Shown: piece by piece, positions 1-6,685 of the stretch | Position numbering within the stretch: position 1 is the first letter of the stretch | How the letters are laid out: every line of letters starts with the position of its first letter | Source: an archaeon | GTDB lineage: Archaea; Thermoproteota; Nitrososphaeria_A; Caldarchaeales; Wolframiiraptoraceae | Assembly (NCBI GenBank): GCA_029258815.1 | Contig: JAPDJZ010000102.1 | Coordinates: forward strand, 1 to 11,364 | Length of the DNA: 11,364 nt | Direction: 5' to 3' | Position numbers and translations under genes: made by a program | Notes under the pieces: generated by a model | Seen by the model: only the letters and a program-made list of their open reading frames with translations | What the model was told of the DNA's origin: nothing | The model's database searches: none

Positions 1-817
1 CCTCCATCACCGAGAGGGGAGACTTGAACTCCCCTGAGATCGCGGGGTCATAGGGTATCCTGCACGTCTGCCACTGATATTCGGGCTTGGAGGCGACGAC
101 GACGTGATCCACGAGTATATGCGGTATCGAGACGAGCCTCGGCGGTATCGACCCGGCTCTAACAAGCCTCTCAACCTGAACTATCACCACCCCGCCGCTG
201 TTCCTCGCGGCCTGAGCTATCGAGAGATCCTCTAGGGTAACCCCCTCCTTCTCCATCGATATATTGCCTTTCTCATCGGCCGTCGTCCCGCGTATGAGGG
301 CGACATCTATCGGAAAGGTGTCGTAGCGCAGATACTCCCTCCCATCTATCTCTACCAGGTGGACTACATCGGGCTCCCTCTTGGTGAGCTCGTTCACTTT
401 CCCGGCCTCGAGCCTGGGGTCGACGAAGGTCATAAGCCCGACGTGAGTTATCAGGCAAGGCTTCTTCGCGGCTATGTTCCTCATGAGCTGGGAGAGAACC
501 CCCTGCGGAAGGCAGTAGGCTATTATCTTGTTACCCATTATGAGGTCGCTTATGCTGGGAGCCTTGCCGCAGTGGCTGAAGATGTGTTTTTTCATCAAGC
601 CCTCCACGCCGAGAACGTCTAGCCCCACGTCCTTTCCGCCGGATTGGCCGGCAACCGCGACCACCGTTAGATCGCGAGGACGCCCCGTCTTCAGAAACCT
701 ATCTCTTAGAGCGTGGAGAAGCTCATAGGGCACCTTAGTCGTCGTGAACCCGCCCGTCGCGACCGTAGCCCCGTCCTTTATGAAACTTACAGCTTCCTCT
801 GCCGAAACAACCTTCAC
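1..817 (-). CDS. Acyl-CoA:acetate/3-ketoacid CoA-transferase, N-terminal half (partial, runs off left edge)
   Basis: A 272-residue open frame begins at GTG 817 and continues past base 1. It resembles the family I CoA-transferases of the propionate CoA-transferase/YdiF type, which move CoA between short acyl-CoAs and free acids in the cytoplasm. Visible family features are ATGGF with a following VPYEL (about residues 20-32), NKIIAYCLPQGV (about 97-108), VGLMTFVDPR (about 127-136), ALIRGTTADEKGNI and GGVVIVQVE. Full-length members are about 500-530 residues, so the C-terminal half is missing; it carries the catalytic glutamate. The start is supported by GGGGTG at 825-830, 7 bases upstream. It lies 51 bp downstream of the permease genes on the same strand, so it is probably the last visible gene of that operon, although T-rich sequence in the gap could also end or restart transcription. 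Substrate unknown. Confidence 0.85.
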   Translation of the reverse strand, partial: MKVVSAEEAVSFIKDGATVATGGFTTTKVPYELLHALRDRFLKTGRPRDLTVVAVAGQSGGKDVGLDVLGVEGLMKKHIFSHCGKAPSISDLIMGNKIIAYCLPQGVLSQLMRNIAAKKPCLITHVGLMTFVDPRLEAGKVNELTKREPDVVHLVEIDGREYLRYDTFPIDVALIRGTTADEKGNISMEKEGVTLEDLSIAQAARNSGGVVIVQVERLVRAGSIPPRLVSIPHILVDHVVVASKPEYQWQTCRIPYDPAISGEFKSPLSVME

Positions 818-868
818 GCCCGTACACCCCTTACAAAAACTGAGTAAAATTAGGTTAGGTAGGGCGTA

Positions 869-1696
869 TTAACCTTTAATCGCCCCTAGGGTTAGCCCTC
901 TTACTATGTGCTTCTGAAGCAGGAGGACCATCACTATCTCCGGGATTAGGCCTACGAGGGTTACGGCGCAGATGGCTCCCCAGAGGATTACGTGGCCTCC
1001 GATTAGGCTCGGGATCACCACCGTGAACGGCCTTATCTTTTCCCTCGTGAAGATTACGGCGAAGAGGAACTCGTTCCACGAGAAGATGAAGGTGAAGAGG
1101 GAGGTTACGGCTATCGAGGGCTTTATGAGGGGCAAGAGAACGCTCCTCAAGACGCCTAGGTGGCTGGCCCCATCGACGAGGGCGGCTTCGTAGATCTCGC
1201 GAGGCAGCTCCTCTATGTAGCCCGCTAGAAGCCATATCGCGAATGGGAGATTGAAGATGGTGTAGGTGAAGACGAGGGCCTGGTATGTGTCAAGCCATCC
1301 AAGCCACTTCCAGACTAGGAAGAACGGTATCGCGACGGCTATCGGGGGAAGCATCCTCTGGGATAGTATCCAGCTCAACAGGAAGCTCTTTCCCCTCACG
1401 GGCATCAGTGCGAGAGCGTAGGCGGCTGGGATCGACAGGGCTAAGACCAGCAGAGTGTTCATGGCTGAGATTATGAAGCTGTCTCTAATTCCCTGCAAAC
1501 CCCATAGATCGAATAGGCCAGTCCAGTAATTGTGGAGCGTGAACTTAAACGGTACGTAAACCGGCGGGTAATGGTATATGTCTATGTCGAATTTGATGGA
1601 CGTCGTTATCAGCCAGTAGAACGGGAAGGCGAAGACTATAACAGCTATCGCGGCGACGATGTAGGTTACCACGTTTACTACCGTTGAGCTCTTCAT
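869..1696 (-). CDS. Carbohydrate ABC transporter permease, MalG-like
   Basis: This 275-residue integral membrane protein is one of the two channel subunits of a sugar-type (CUT1) ABC importer. It has about six hydrophobic helices, the first at roughly residues 8-30. The cytoplasmic EAA loop that contacts the ATPase is at about 170-191 (EAALVDGAS, a conserved Gly at 181, LLPLIKP). The C-terminus QKHIVRGLTLGAIKG is characteristic of MalG-type subunits. The ATG overlaps the stop of the upstream permease in an ATGA (1693-1696), and a strong Shine-Dalgarno AGGAGGGGTG lies at 1701-1710, so translation is probably coupled and the subunits made in equal amounts. The transported compound cannot be read from the sequence; sugars, oligosaccharides or glycerol-phosphate-like compounds fit the family. 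No ATPase gene is in view. Confidence 0.93.
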   Translation of the reverse strand: MKSSTVVNVVTYIVAAIAVIVFAFPFYWLITTSIKFDIDIYHYPPVYVPFKFTLHNYWTGLFDLWGLQGIRDSFIISAMNTLLVLALSIPAAYALALMPVRGKSFLLSWILSQRMLPPIAVAIPFFLVWKWLGWLDTYQALVFTYTIFNLPFAIWLLAGYIEELPREIYEAALVDGASHLGVLRSVLLPLIKPSIAVTSLFTFIFSWNEFLFAVIFTREKIRPFTVVIPSLIGGHVILWGAICAVTLVGLIPEIVMVLLLQKHIVRGLTLGAIKG

Positions 1697-2580
1697 CGCG
1701 CACCCCTCCTAATAATCCGAATCAAGATCGTAACTAGGATCGAGATTATTATCAGGAGTATATAGGATTGCGCGGCGGCGTAGCCTATCCTGAAGTGCCT
1801 GAAACCGGTTAGGTAGATGTAGAAGCTTGCGACCTCCGAGGCGGTTCCCGGCCCTCCGAAGGTCAGCAGGTAGACTAAGTCGTATACCTTGAAGGCGTCT
1901 ATGGTCCTTATCAGGATGGCTACCAAGATGGCCGGCTTAAGCAGCGGCAGGGTTATGTGCCTGAAGATAGCGAGCCCCGAGGCTCCATCTATTAAGGCGG
2001 CTTCATAGGGTTCGGGGGGTATGCTCCGCAAGCCGGCTAGGAGAATCAGCATCATGAACGGCGTATACTGCCATATATCCGTCAATATTATCGAGTAGAG
2101 GGATATGCGGGGGTCAGCCGTCCAAGCAACCGGGTTCGGGCTTAGGTGAAATATGTCGACCACCAGGTGGTTGAGGGGCCCGTAGTTCACGTCGTAGATC
2201 ATCCACCAGAGGAACCCCACGGCTATCGGCGCTATCATGAAGGGCACCATCATTACCGTGAGCACGAGCCCCCTTCCCTTGAATTCCCTATTGAATAGGA
2301 GGGCGAGGGCGAGCCCCAAGCCGAACTCCACAGTAACCGTTATGGCCACGAAGATCAGAGTTCTCAGAATAGACATCAAGAACCTTACGTCTTTAACCGC
2401 CGTAATGTAGTTGTCGAGGCCGATGAACTTCATCCCGAGGTAGGCTCTCCCGAGCTCGTAGCTCGTTAAGCTGAGATAAAGCGAGTAAACTAGGGGGACT
2501 ATCGTGAGGAGGATTATCGCGGCAACCGCGGGAAGTAAGAAAAAAATGGATGGGTTGGCGCGGCGCAATCCGGTCCACAC
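1693..2580 (-). CDS. Carbohydrate ABC transporter permease, MalF/UgpA-like
   Basis: This 295-residue membrane subunit pairs with the MalG-like protein in a CUT1-type importer. The first membrane helix is at about residues 12-36, and further hydrophobic helices run to the basic C-terminus (RIIRRGAR). The EAA loop is at about 193-215 (EAALIDGAS, then ITLPLLKP). The segment DLVYLLTFGGPGTASEV at about 232-248 is typical of MalF/UgpA-type permeases. It starts 19 bp after the binding-protein stop. The coordinate given uses GTG 2580, but GAGGTG at 2578-2583 looks like a Shine-Dalgarno for an in-frame TTG at 2566-2568 (codon 5), so the protein may be four residues shorter. The choice does not affect the membrane helices. 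Confidence 0.93.
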   Translation of the reverse strand: MWTGLRRANPSIFFLLPAVAAIILLTIVPLVYSLYLSLTSYELGRAYLGMKFIGLDNYITAVKDVRFLMSILRTLIFVAITVTVEFGLGLALALLFNREFKGRGLVLTVMMVPFMIAPIAVGFLWWMIYDVNYGPLNHLVVDIFHLSPNPVAWTADPRISLYSIILTDIWQYTPFMMLILLAGLRSIPPEPYEAALIDGASGLAIFRHITLPLLKPAILVAILIRTIDAFKVYDLVYLLTFGGPGTASEVASFYIYLTGFRHFRIGYAAAQSYILLIIISILVTILIRIIRRGAR

Positions 2581-2599
2581 CTCGATCTAGGAGGAATCC

Positions 2600-4267
2600 C
2601 TACTCTATCAATCCTACCTTCTTCCAGCCAACTTTCAGGGAGGCCCAAGCCTTCTTCAGATAATCTCTACCCAGCCTGTCGATAATCTTCTCCCACTCGG
2701 AGGCGGCCTCGTCGAGAGCCTTCTTCGGATCCATCTCGCCGGCTAAAGCGGCTGAAATTCTAATGGTCAAAGCGTCGTAGAGCTCGGGCGTCCCGGGTAT
2801 CGTGGGCTCCGGGAATCCATGCTCGATGTTGATCTTAGAGGACTCTAGGTATTCTGGTAGAGCATCCCAGCTGATTCCAGCGGTCTCCGGATCGCTCTCC
2901 CACCTCTTCTTCCAGAGCTCGGGGTGCTCGAAGTGGTAGTATCTGAACGGGTCTAGGCCCGTTCTCGGATCGGAGATCCACTTCGTGGCCCACCAGCTAG
3001 CAGGCCCGCTTAGATACTGGATTACCCTGTAAGCTGCCTCAGGATTATCGCAGAACTTGGAGACTGCTAGAACTCTTCCGAAGGCCAGGTTTCCTCTCTG
3101 GTTCAGGGTTCCCTCGACTTCGAATCCGGGGACTAGAGTGTAGCCTAGCTTATCGACTATCTTGGACTGGTTCGGGTCCTGACCCTTCTTCCCGACGCAT
3201 GGCCACTGGACTATTATCGCCGCGTCTCCCAGCAGGAACGCGTCCTTATGCTCCTCGTATCCGAAGTTCAGGATTCCGGGCGGACAATACTTCATCACGT
3301 CGCAGAAGTTCTCAAGCGCTCTGACTCCGGGCTCCTTGTTTATCAGCGGATGCATGTCGTCGTCGAAGTATATCCCTCCAGCCGATCCGAATCTGCTGTT
3401 CCAGTGCCACTGGTTGTTGCCCCTTCCAGCCAGCTCGGAAGTTCCGTACTTTATCGGCGAGTCCGGGTTATATGCTTTAGTGAAGAACTCGGATATCTCG
3501 AGCCACTCCTTATCATATCTCATCTTCGACTCTCCGCCGCTCGTTAGAACGTCGGATATCTTGTATCCATACTTGTTCTTGAACGCCTCGTTCAGCTTGG
3601 GGTCCAGCAGCAGATCCTTCCTGAAGTAGCACTGATAGTAGTCTCCATCCCAGGTGACGGCATACCTCTTGCCGCCGTAGCTGCAGTACAGCTCCCTGAA
3701 GGTCGGGAGTATGTCATCCCACTTTACGTCCCAGTGCTCCGGGTCGGTCTTAGCTCTCTCGATGTACGGGTCGATGTTTACTAGGTATTCTCCGCCGTAG
3801 AAGTCTCCGCCGGCGAAGGGCGGGAAGACGACTATGTCGTATGCTCCCGCTCCGGTGGCGAAGTCCGTCATGATCTTCTCGACGAGCTCTCCGAATGGAA
3901 CTCCAACTATCTCGAGGTCGACTCCCAGAACCTCGGCGATGTGATCCTTCTCCCAGTAGAAGGGCTTCTGGTTGTGGCCGGCGTCTCCGCAGATCGTAAG
4001 CTTAACACCCTCGTATGGAGGCTTGGCAGGAGCGGTAACGGTCGTGGGCGGAGCCGTCGTAGCGGCTGTAACCGTTACGGTCTTCGTTACTGTCCTCTCA
4101 ACAGTCTCGGTAACGGTCTTCGGGGGCGCGGCCGCGCTGCCGGCGTAGTATCCTCCGACTCCGGCTACGACGCCGGCTACGACGACCCCCACGCCGACCT
4201 TAGCAGCGGTTGATAGCGCTTCTCTTCGCGAAACCTTCTTCTTTAGAGGCTTATTCTCCTCAGGCAT
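2600..4267 (-). CDS. Extracellular solute-binding protein (family 1), membrane-anchored, Tat-like N-terminus
   Basis: This 555-residue binding protein should capture the substrate outside the cell and deliver it to the two permeases encoded just downstream. The N-terminus is basic with a twin-arginine motif (KKKVSRREAL, RR at 14-15), then a hydrophobic helix at about 23-45 ending in YYAGSAAA, with no lipobox cysteine, so it probably stays as a membrane anchor. A Thr/Val/Glu stalk follows at about 50-83, then the globular domain from about residue 85 (PYEGVKLTICGDAG). The rest resembles family 1 sugar-binding proteins and is rich in Trp, Tyr and Phe, as expected for a sugar pocket. The start chosen is ATG 4267, preceded by AGGTG at 4277-4281; an in-frame GTG at 4279 lies inside that Shine-Dalgarno and is less likely. 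The gene at 10622 is a paralogue. Confidence 0.92.
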   Translation of the reverse strand: MPEENKPLKKKVSRREALSTAAKVGVGVVVAGVVAGVGGYYAGSAAAPPKTVTETVERTVTKTVTVTAATTAPPTTVTAPAKPPYEGVKLTICGDAGHNQKPFYWEKDHIAEVLGVDLEIVGVPFGELVEKIMTDFATGAGAYDIVVFPPFAGGDFYGGEYLVNIDPYIERAKTDPEHWDVKWDDILPTFRELYCSYGGKRYAVTWDGDYYQCYFRKDLLLDPKLNEAFKNKYGYKISDVLTSGGESKMRYDKEWLEISEFFTKAYNPDSPIKYGTSELAGRGNNQWHWNSRFGSAGGIYFDDDMHPLINKEPGVRALENFCDVMKYCPPGILNFGYEEHKDAFLLGDAAIIVQWPCVGKKGQDPNQSKIVDKLGYTLVPGFEVEGTLNQRGNLAFGRVLAVSKFCDNPEAAYRVIQYLSGPASWWATKWISDPRTGLDPFRYYHFEHPELWKKRWESDPETAGISWDALPEYLESSKINIEHGFPEPTIPGTPELYDALTIRISAALAGEMDPKKALDEAASEWEKIIDRLGRDYLKKAWASLKVGWKKVGLIE

Positions 4268-4312
4268 AGATTTCCCCACCTTATCCTCGGGCTAGATATG
4301 GGAATCTCCGGG

Positions 4313-4320
4313 ATATATTT
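4313..4320 (-). promoter_or_regulatory. TATA box of the solute-binding-protein/permease operon
   Basis: Read on the minus strand this is AAATATAT, preceded by the purine-rich AAAGAAAG, a good archaeal TFB-recognition element. A start of transcription about 26 bases on falls near 4290, giving a leader of roughly 23 bases that includes the Shine-Dalgarno of the gene starting at 4267. Inferred from spacing only. Confidence 0.6.
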
Positions 4321-4337
4321 CTTTCTTTGGAATGGTT

Positions 4338-4354
4338 TGCCCAATTGATGGGCA
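4338..4354. promoter_or_regulatory. Perfect 17-bp inverted repeat, candidate operator
   Basis: TGCCCA and TGGGCA form perfect 6-bp arms around a 5-bp spacer (ATTGA). The site is centred about 30 bp upstream of the TATA box of the binding-protein operon, between that promoter and the divergent thiolase promoter. A further half-site, CTGCCC at 4426-4431, lies about 20 bp upstream of the thiolase TATA box. In archaea, a palindrome just upstream of the TFB-recognition element is a common activator position. The regulator is not encoded in the window. Confidence 0.45.
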
Positions 4355-4445
4355 GGGCATAATTTTCGTCATCCGTTAACGAGAATGCGTTGGAATTGAA
4401 TTTCCTTGAAGATTCGTTACTTCGGCTGCCCGACTTCCGGTAGTG

Positions 4446-4455
4446 TTTTTATATA
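4446..4455 (+). promoter_or_regulatory. TATA box of the thiolase/OB-SDR operon
   Basis: TTTTTATATA is a near-ideal archaeal TATA element. Its core is centred about 25-26 bases before GTG 4477, so transcription should begin at or beside the start codon. No Shine-Dalgarno precedes the gene, in agreement with a leaderless transcript. Confidence 0.7.
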
Positions 4456-4476
4456 GGGGCGCGTTGACTTGTTGCC

Positions 4477-5628
4477 GTGAATAAGGAGGTTGCTCTCGTA
4501 GCTTATGCGCACGAGAAATACGGTGTGCTGAGCGAGAGCACCGAGGACTTGATCGGGAAGATGGTTAGGGGGGCTTTGGAGAACGTTGACAAGGGCATGG
4601 ACGCCGAAGAGGTCGACTGGGTGATCACTAGCTGCGTTGATAACCAGTTTTCCGAGCAGCATCAAACCGGGACCGTTGCCTGGGAGGCTCTCGGAAATCC
4701 CGGGGCTAAAGCCTTCAGGGTCGAGGCGGCCTGCTGCAGCGGTAGCATGGCGGTTTATCTGGCGAGGAACCTAATACGCTCGGGGCTTGCTAGAAACGTT
4801 CTGGTCGTCGGCTTTGAGAAGATGAGCGCCGTCTCGACCCTCGTCGCGACCGGGGTTCTCATGAGAGGCTCGTCCCCCGAGGAGAGAAGGGTTGGAATAA
4901 CCCAGCCGGCCTCCTACTCCATAATGATCCAGCAATACATGAGCAAGTATGGGGCCACCGAAGAGGACTTCGCCCTAGTCTCCGTGAAGAATCACGAGAA
5001 CGCCATGAGAAATCCCTGGGCTCATTTCCACAAAAAGATAACCGTCGAAGACGTTTTGAACTCTAGGCTCATAGCCCCTCCGATTAGGCTCTTCCACTGC
5101 TGCCCGATCTCGGATGGCGCCGCCGCCGTCATCGTTAGCGGGGATCCCAAGAAGTATACGGATACCCCGGTCTACATCGCCGGGATGGGGATGGCTCACG
5201 ACGCTTTCAGTAGCTTTAGGAGGAGCGATCCCGCATTCCTCCTAGCCTCCAAGCTCGCCGCGGATGAGGCGTACAAGGAGGCCGGGATAACTCCGAAGGA
5301 TATTAGGGTAGCCGAGGTTCATGATGCCTTCACGCCGGTTGAGCCCATGTGCTATGAGGCTTTGGGGATCGCGGGGAGGGGTGAAGGGTATAAGCTCGTC
5401 AGGGAGGGCGTCGTCATGTTCGATGGAGCTATTCCGGTTAACGTTAGCGGGGGCTTGAAGGCTAAGGGCCATCCGGTTGGCGCGACGGGTATCGGGATGA
5501 TGGTCGAAATTTATCTTCAGCTGCGTGGAGAGGCCGGCGAGAGGCAGGTTCCGGACGTGGAGGTCGGCGTCGTCGAGAATCATGGGGGAACCGGCTCCGT
5601 TTCTCTCGTAACAGTTTTGAGGAGGTGA
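4477..5628 (+). CDS. Thiolase, SCPx/archaeal acetyl-CoA acetyltransferase type
   Basis: This 383-residue cytoplasmic enzyme of the thiolase superfamily should condense acyl-CoAs or cleave 3-oxoacyl-CoAs. The nucleophile is Cys86 in VEAACCSGSMA, followed by a second Cys87. Other active-site elements are HDAFT with His282, GHPVGATG with His332, and NHGG with His369 near the C-terminus. The HDAF and NHGG forms are those of SCPx-like and archaeal thiolases rather than the CxG form of classical bacterial enzymes. The length is normal. GTG 4477 is chosen because the frame is closed just upstream, the TATA box places the transcript start there, and the N-terminus (NKEVALVAYA) matches the family's first strand. 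It is followed after 4 bp by an OB-SDR fusion that may be its partner. No HMG-CoA synthase gene is adjacent, so a mevalonate role is not supported. Substrate chain length is unknown. Confidence 0.92.
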   Translation: MNKEVALVAYAHEKYGVLSESTEDLIGKMVRGALENVDKGMDAEEVDWVITSCVDNQFSEQHQTGTVAWEALGNPGAKAFRVEAACCSGSMAVYLARNLIRSGLARNVLVVGFEKMSAVSTLVATGVLMRGSSPEERRVGITQPASYSIMIQQYMSKYGATEEDFALVSVKNHENAMRNPWAHFHKKITVEDVLNSRLIAPPIRLFHCCPISDGAAAVIVSGDPKKYTDTPVYIAGMGMAHDAFSSFRRSDPAFLLASKLAADEAYKEAGITPKDIRVAEVHDAFTPVEPMCYEALGIAGRGEGYKLVREGVVMFDGAIPVNVSGGLKAKGHPVGATGIGMMVEIYLQLRGEAGERQVPDVEVGVVENHGGTGSVSLVTVLRR

Positions 5629-5635
5629 GGTCATG
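5617..5635 (+). promoter_or_regulatory. Strong Shine-Dalgarno inside the thiolase 3' end, coupling the next gene
   Basis: The last sense codons and stop of the thiolase (AGG AGG TGA) spell AGGAGGTGA, an essentially perfect match to the archaeal anti-Shine-Dalgarno. It stands just before ATG 5633, with only 4 bases between stop and start. This favours reinitiation by ribosomes finishing the thiolase. Confidence 0.8.
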
Positions 5636-6592
5636 GCGAAGGCCAAGCTCGTAACCTATACGGTCGTGTACGTTCCGCCCTACCCGATTAGAAACGTCTA
5701 CGCGGTCGGCGTGGTCGAGGATGAGAGGGGCGAGAAGATCCCGGTTAGGATCGAGCAGAAGTATGCTCCGCATCTGAGGGCCGGGTTGGAGGGTGAGGTG
5801 GTTAGGAGGTGGACGCCGTTCGGCGAGATAGACTTCTTCGTGCCGAAGGTCGAGGAGAAGCCCGCTAGGAAGGTGGCCCTCGTAACGGGCGCTTCGAGGG
5901 GGATCGGAAGGGCTACGGTCCTAAAGCTCGCTTCGATCGGCTACGATATAGCGTTGAACGATCTCGAGCTTACGGATGAGGGTAAAGAAGCGATTAAGCA
6001 GATAGAGTCTATGGGGAGGAAAGCTATCTTCGTCAAGGCGGATGTATCGAAGTTCGAGGAGGTTCAGGACATGGTCAATAGGGTGATCGAGGAGCTCGGC
6101 AGGGTAGACGTCCTAGTGAACAACGCGGGCATAAACATAGATAGGCTTCTCGTGAACATGACGCCGGAGCAGTGGCAGAAGGTCATAGACGTGGACTTAA
6201 CCGGGGTCTTCAACTGCACGAGGGCCGTTCTACCGCACATGATAAGGCAGGGCGGCGGCAGGATAATCAACGTAAGCTCCATGAGCGCTTTAAACGGGGC
6301 GATCGGGCAGGCGAACTACGCTGCCGCAAAGGGCGGGATAATATCCTTCACCAAGGTTGTGGCGAGGGAGTACGCGAAATACAACATCCTCTGCAACGCG
6401 ATAGCGCCCGGAGCCGTGAGGACTAGGATGACCCTATCTATGCCGCCCGGCCTGCTAAGGGAGAGAGTCGCGAACATCCCCCTCGGAAGGATGGCCGAGC
6501 CCGAGGAGGTCGCCGAGCTGATCGCCTTCCTAGCGGAGACGACCTACATCACCGGCCAAGTGATAAGCATAAACGCCGGAGAATACGTCTAA
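5633..6592 (+). CDS. Fusion: N-terminal DUF35-type OB domain plus C-terminal short-chain dehydrogenase/reductase
   Basis: This 319-residue protein has two parts. Residues 1 to about 75 (TYTVVYVPPYPIRNVYAVGV, then IPVRI and a beta-rich end DFFVPKV) resemble the OB domain of DUF35 proteins, but without the usual zinc-ribbon cysteines. Residues 79-319 are a FabG/PhaB-like SDR: TGASRGIG at 85-92 binds the cofactor, NNAG is at 163-166, and the catalytic set is Ser216, Tyr229 and Lys233. Asp110 at the end of the second strand suggests NAD(H) rather than NADP(H). The likely reaction is reversible reduction of 3-oxoacyl-CoA to 3-hydroxyacyl-CoA. DUF35 OB domains are known to bind SCPx-type thiolases, and the thiolase gene lies 4 bp upstream, so the extension probably docks this reductase on that thiolase (inference). 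The SDR call is firm; the OB call rests on pattern recognition. Confidence 0.9.
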   Translation: MAKAKLVTYTVVYVPPYPIRNVYAVGVVEDERGEKIPVRIEQKYAPHLRAGLEGEVVRRWTPFGEIDFFVPKVEEKPARKVALVTGASRGIGRATVLKLASIGYDIALNDLELTDEGKEAIKQIESMGRKAIFVKADVSKFEEVQDMVNRVIEELGRVDVLVNNAGINIDRLLVNMTPEQWQKVIDVDLTGVFNCTRAVLPHMIRQGGGRIINVSSMSALNGAIGQANYAAAKGGIISFTKVVAREYAKYNILCNAIAPGAVRTRMTLSMPPGLLRERVANIPLGRMAEPEEVAELIAFLAETTYITGQVISINAGEYV

Positions 6593-6616
6593 GAGGCGGC
6601 GAAGCCTAGAAGCGCT

Positions 6617-6640
6617 CCCCGCCCCCAGCGCCCCCACCCC
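6617..6640 (-). other. Potential G-quadruplex (minus strand) / C-tract upstream of radA
   Basis: The plus strand has four C-runs (4, 5, 5 and 4 bases) separated by G, AGCG and A. On the minus strand this gives four G-runs of at least four with loops of 1, 4 and 1 bases, fitting the canonical quadruplex pattern. It ends 3 bases before the radA TATA region, where a purine-rich TFB element would normally sit. Confidence 0.55.
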
Positions 6641-6643
6641 TCC

Positions 6644-6656
6644 TATAATTAAATAC
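6644..6656 (+). promoter_or_regulatory. TATA box of the radA operon
   Basis: TATAATTAAATAC is an AT-only island in otherwise GC-rich sequence. With the usual 25-27 bp spacing, transcription would start near 6677-6680, leaving at most about 9 bases before ATG 6686. The upstream element is C-rich rather than purine-rich, which is atypical. Confidence 0.65.
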
Positions 6657-6685
6657 TCGGAGAAACGTACCTATTCTTGGAGAAA

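Noticed and set aside
4374..4381. CGTTAACG palindrome in the divergent intergenic region
   Set aside because: Only 8 bp with no extension of the symmetry, too short to claim as an operator.
5242..5773. Two overlapping minus-strand frames across the thiolase/reductase junction
   Set aside because: Both oppose well-conserved motifs of the plus-strand genes and have no recognisable domain or start signals.
4477..6592. Thiolase plus PhaB-like reductase read as a polyhydroxyalkanoate operon
   Set aside because: No PHA synthase or phasin gene is nearby, and the SCPx-type thiolase with an OB-fused reductase differs from the usual PhaA/PhaB pair.
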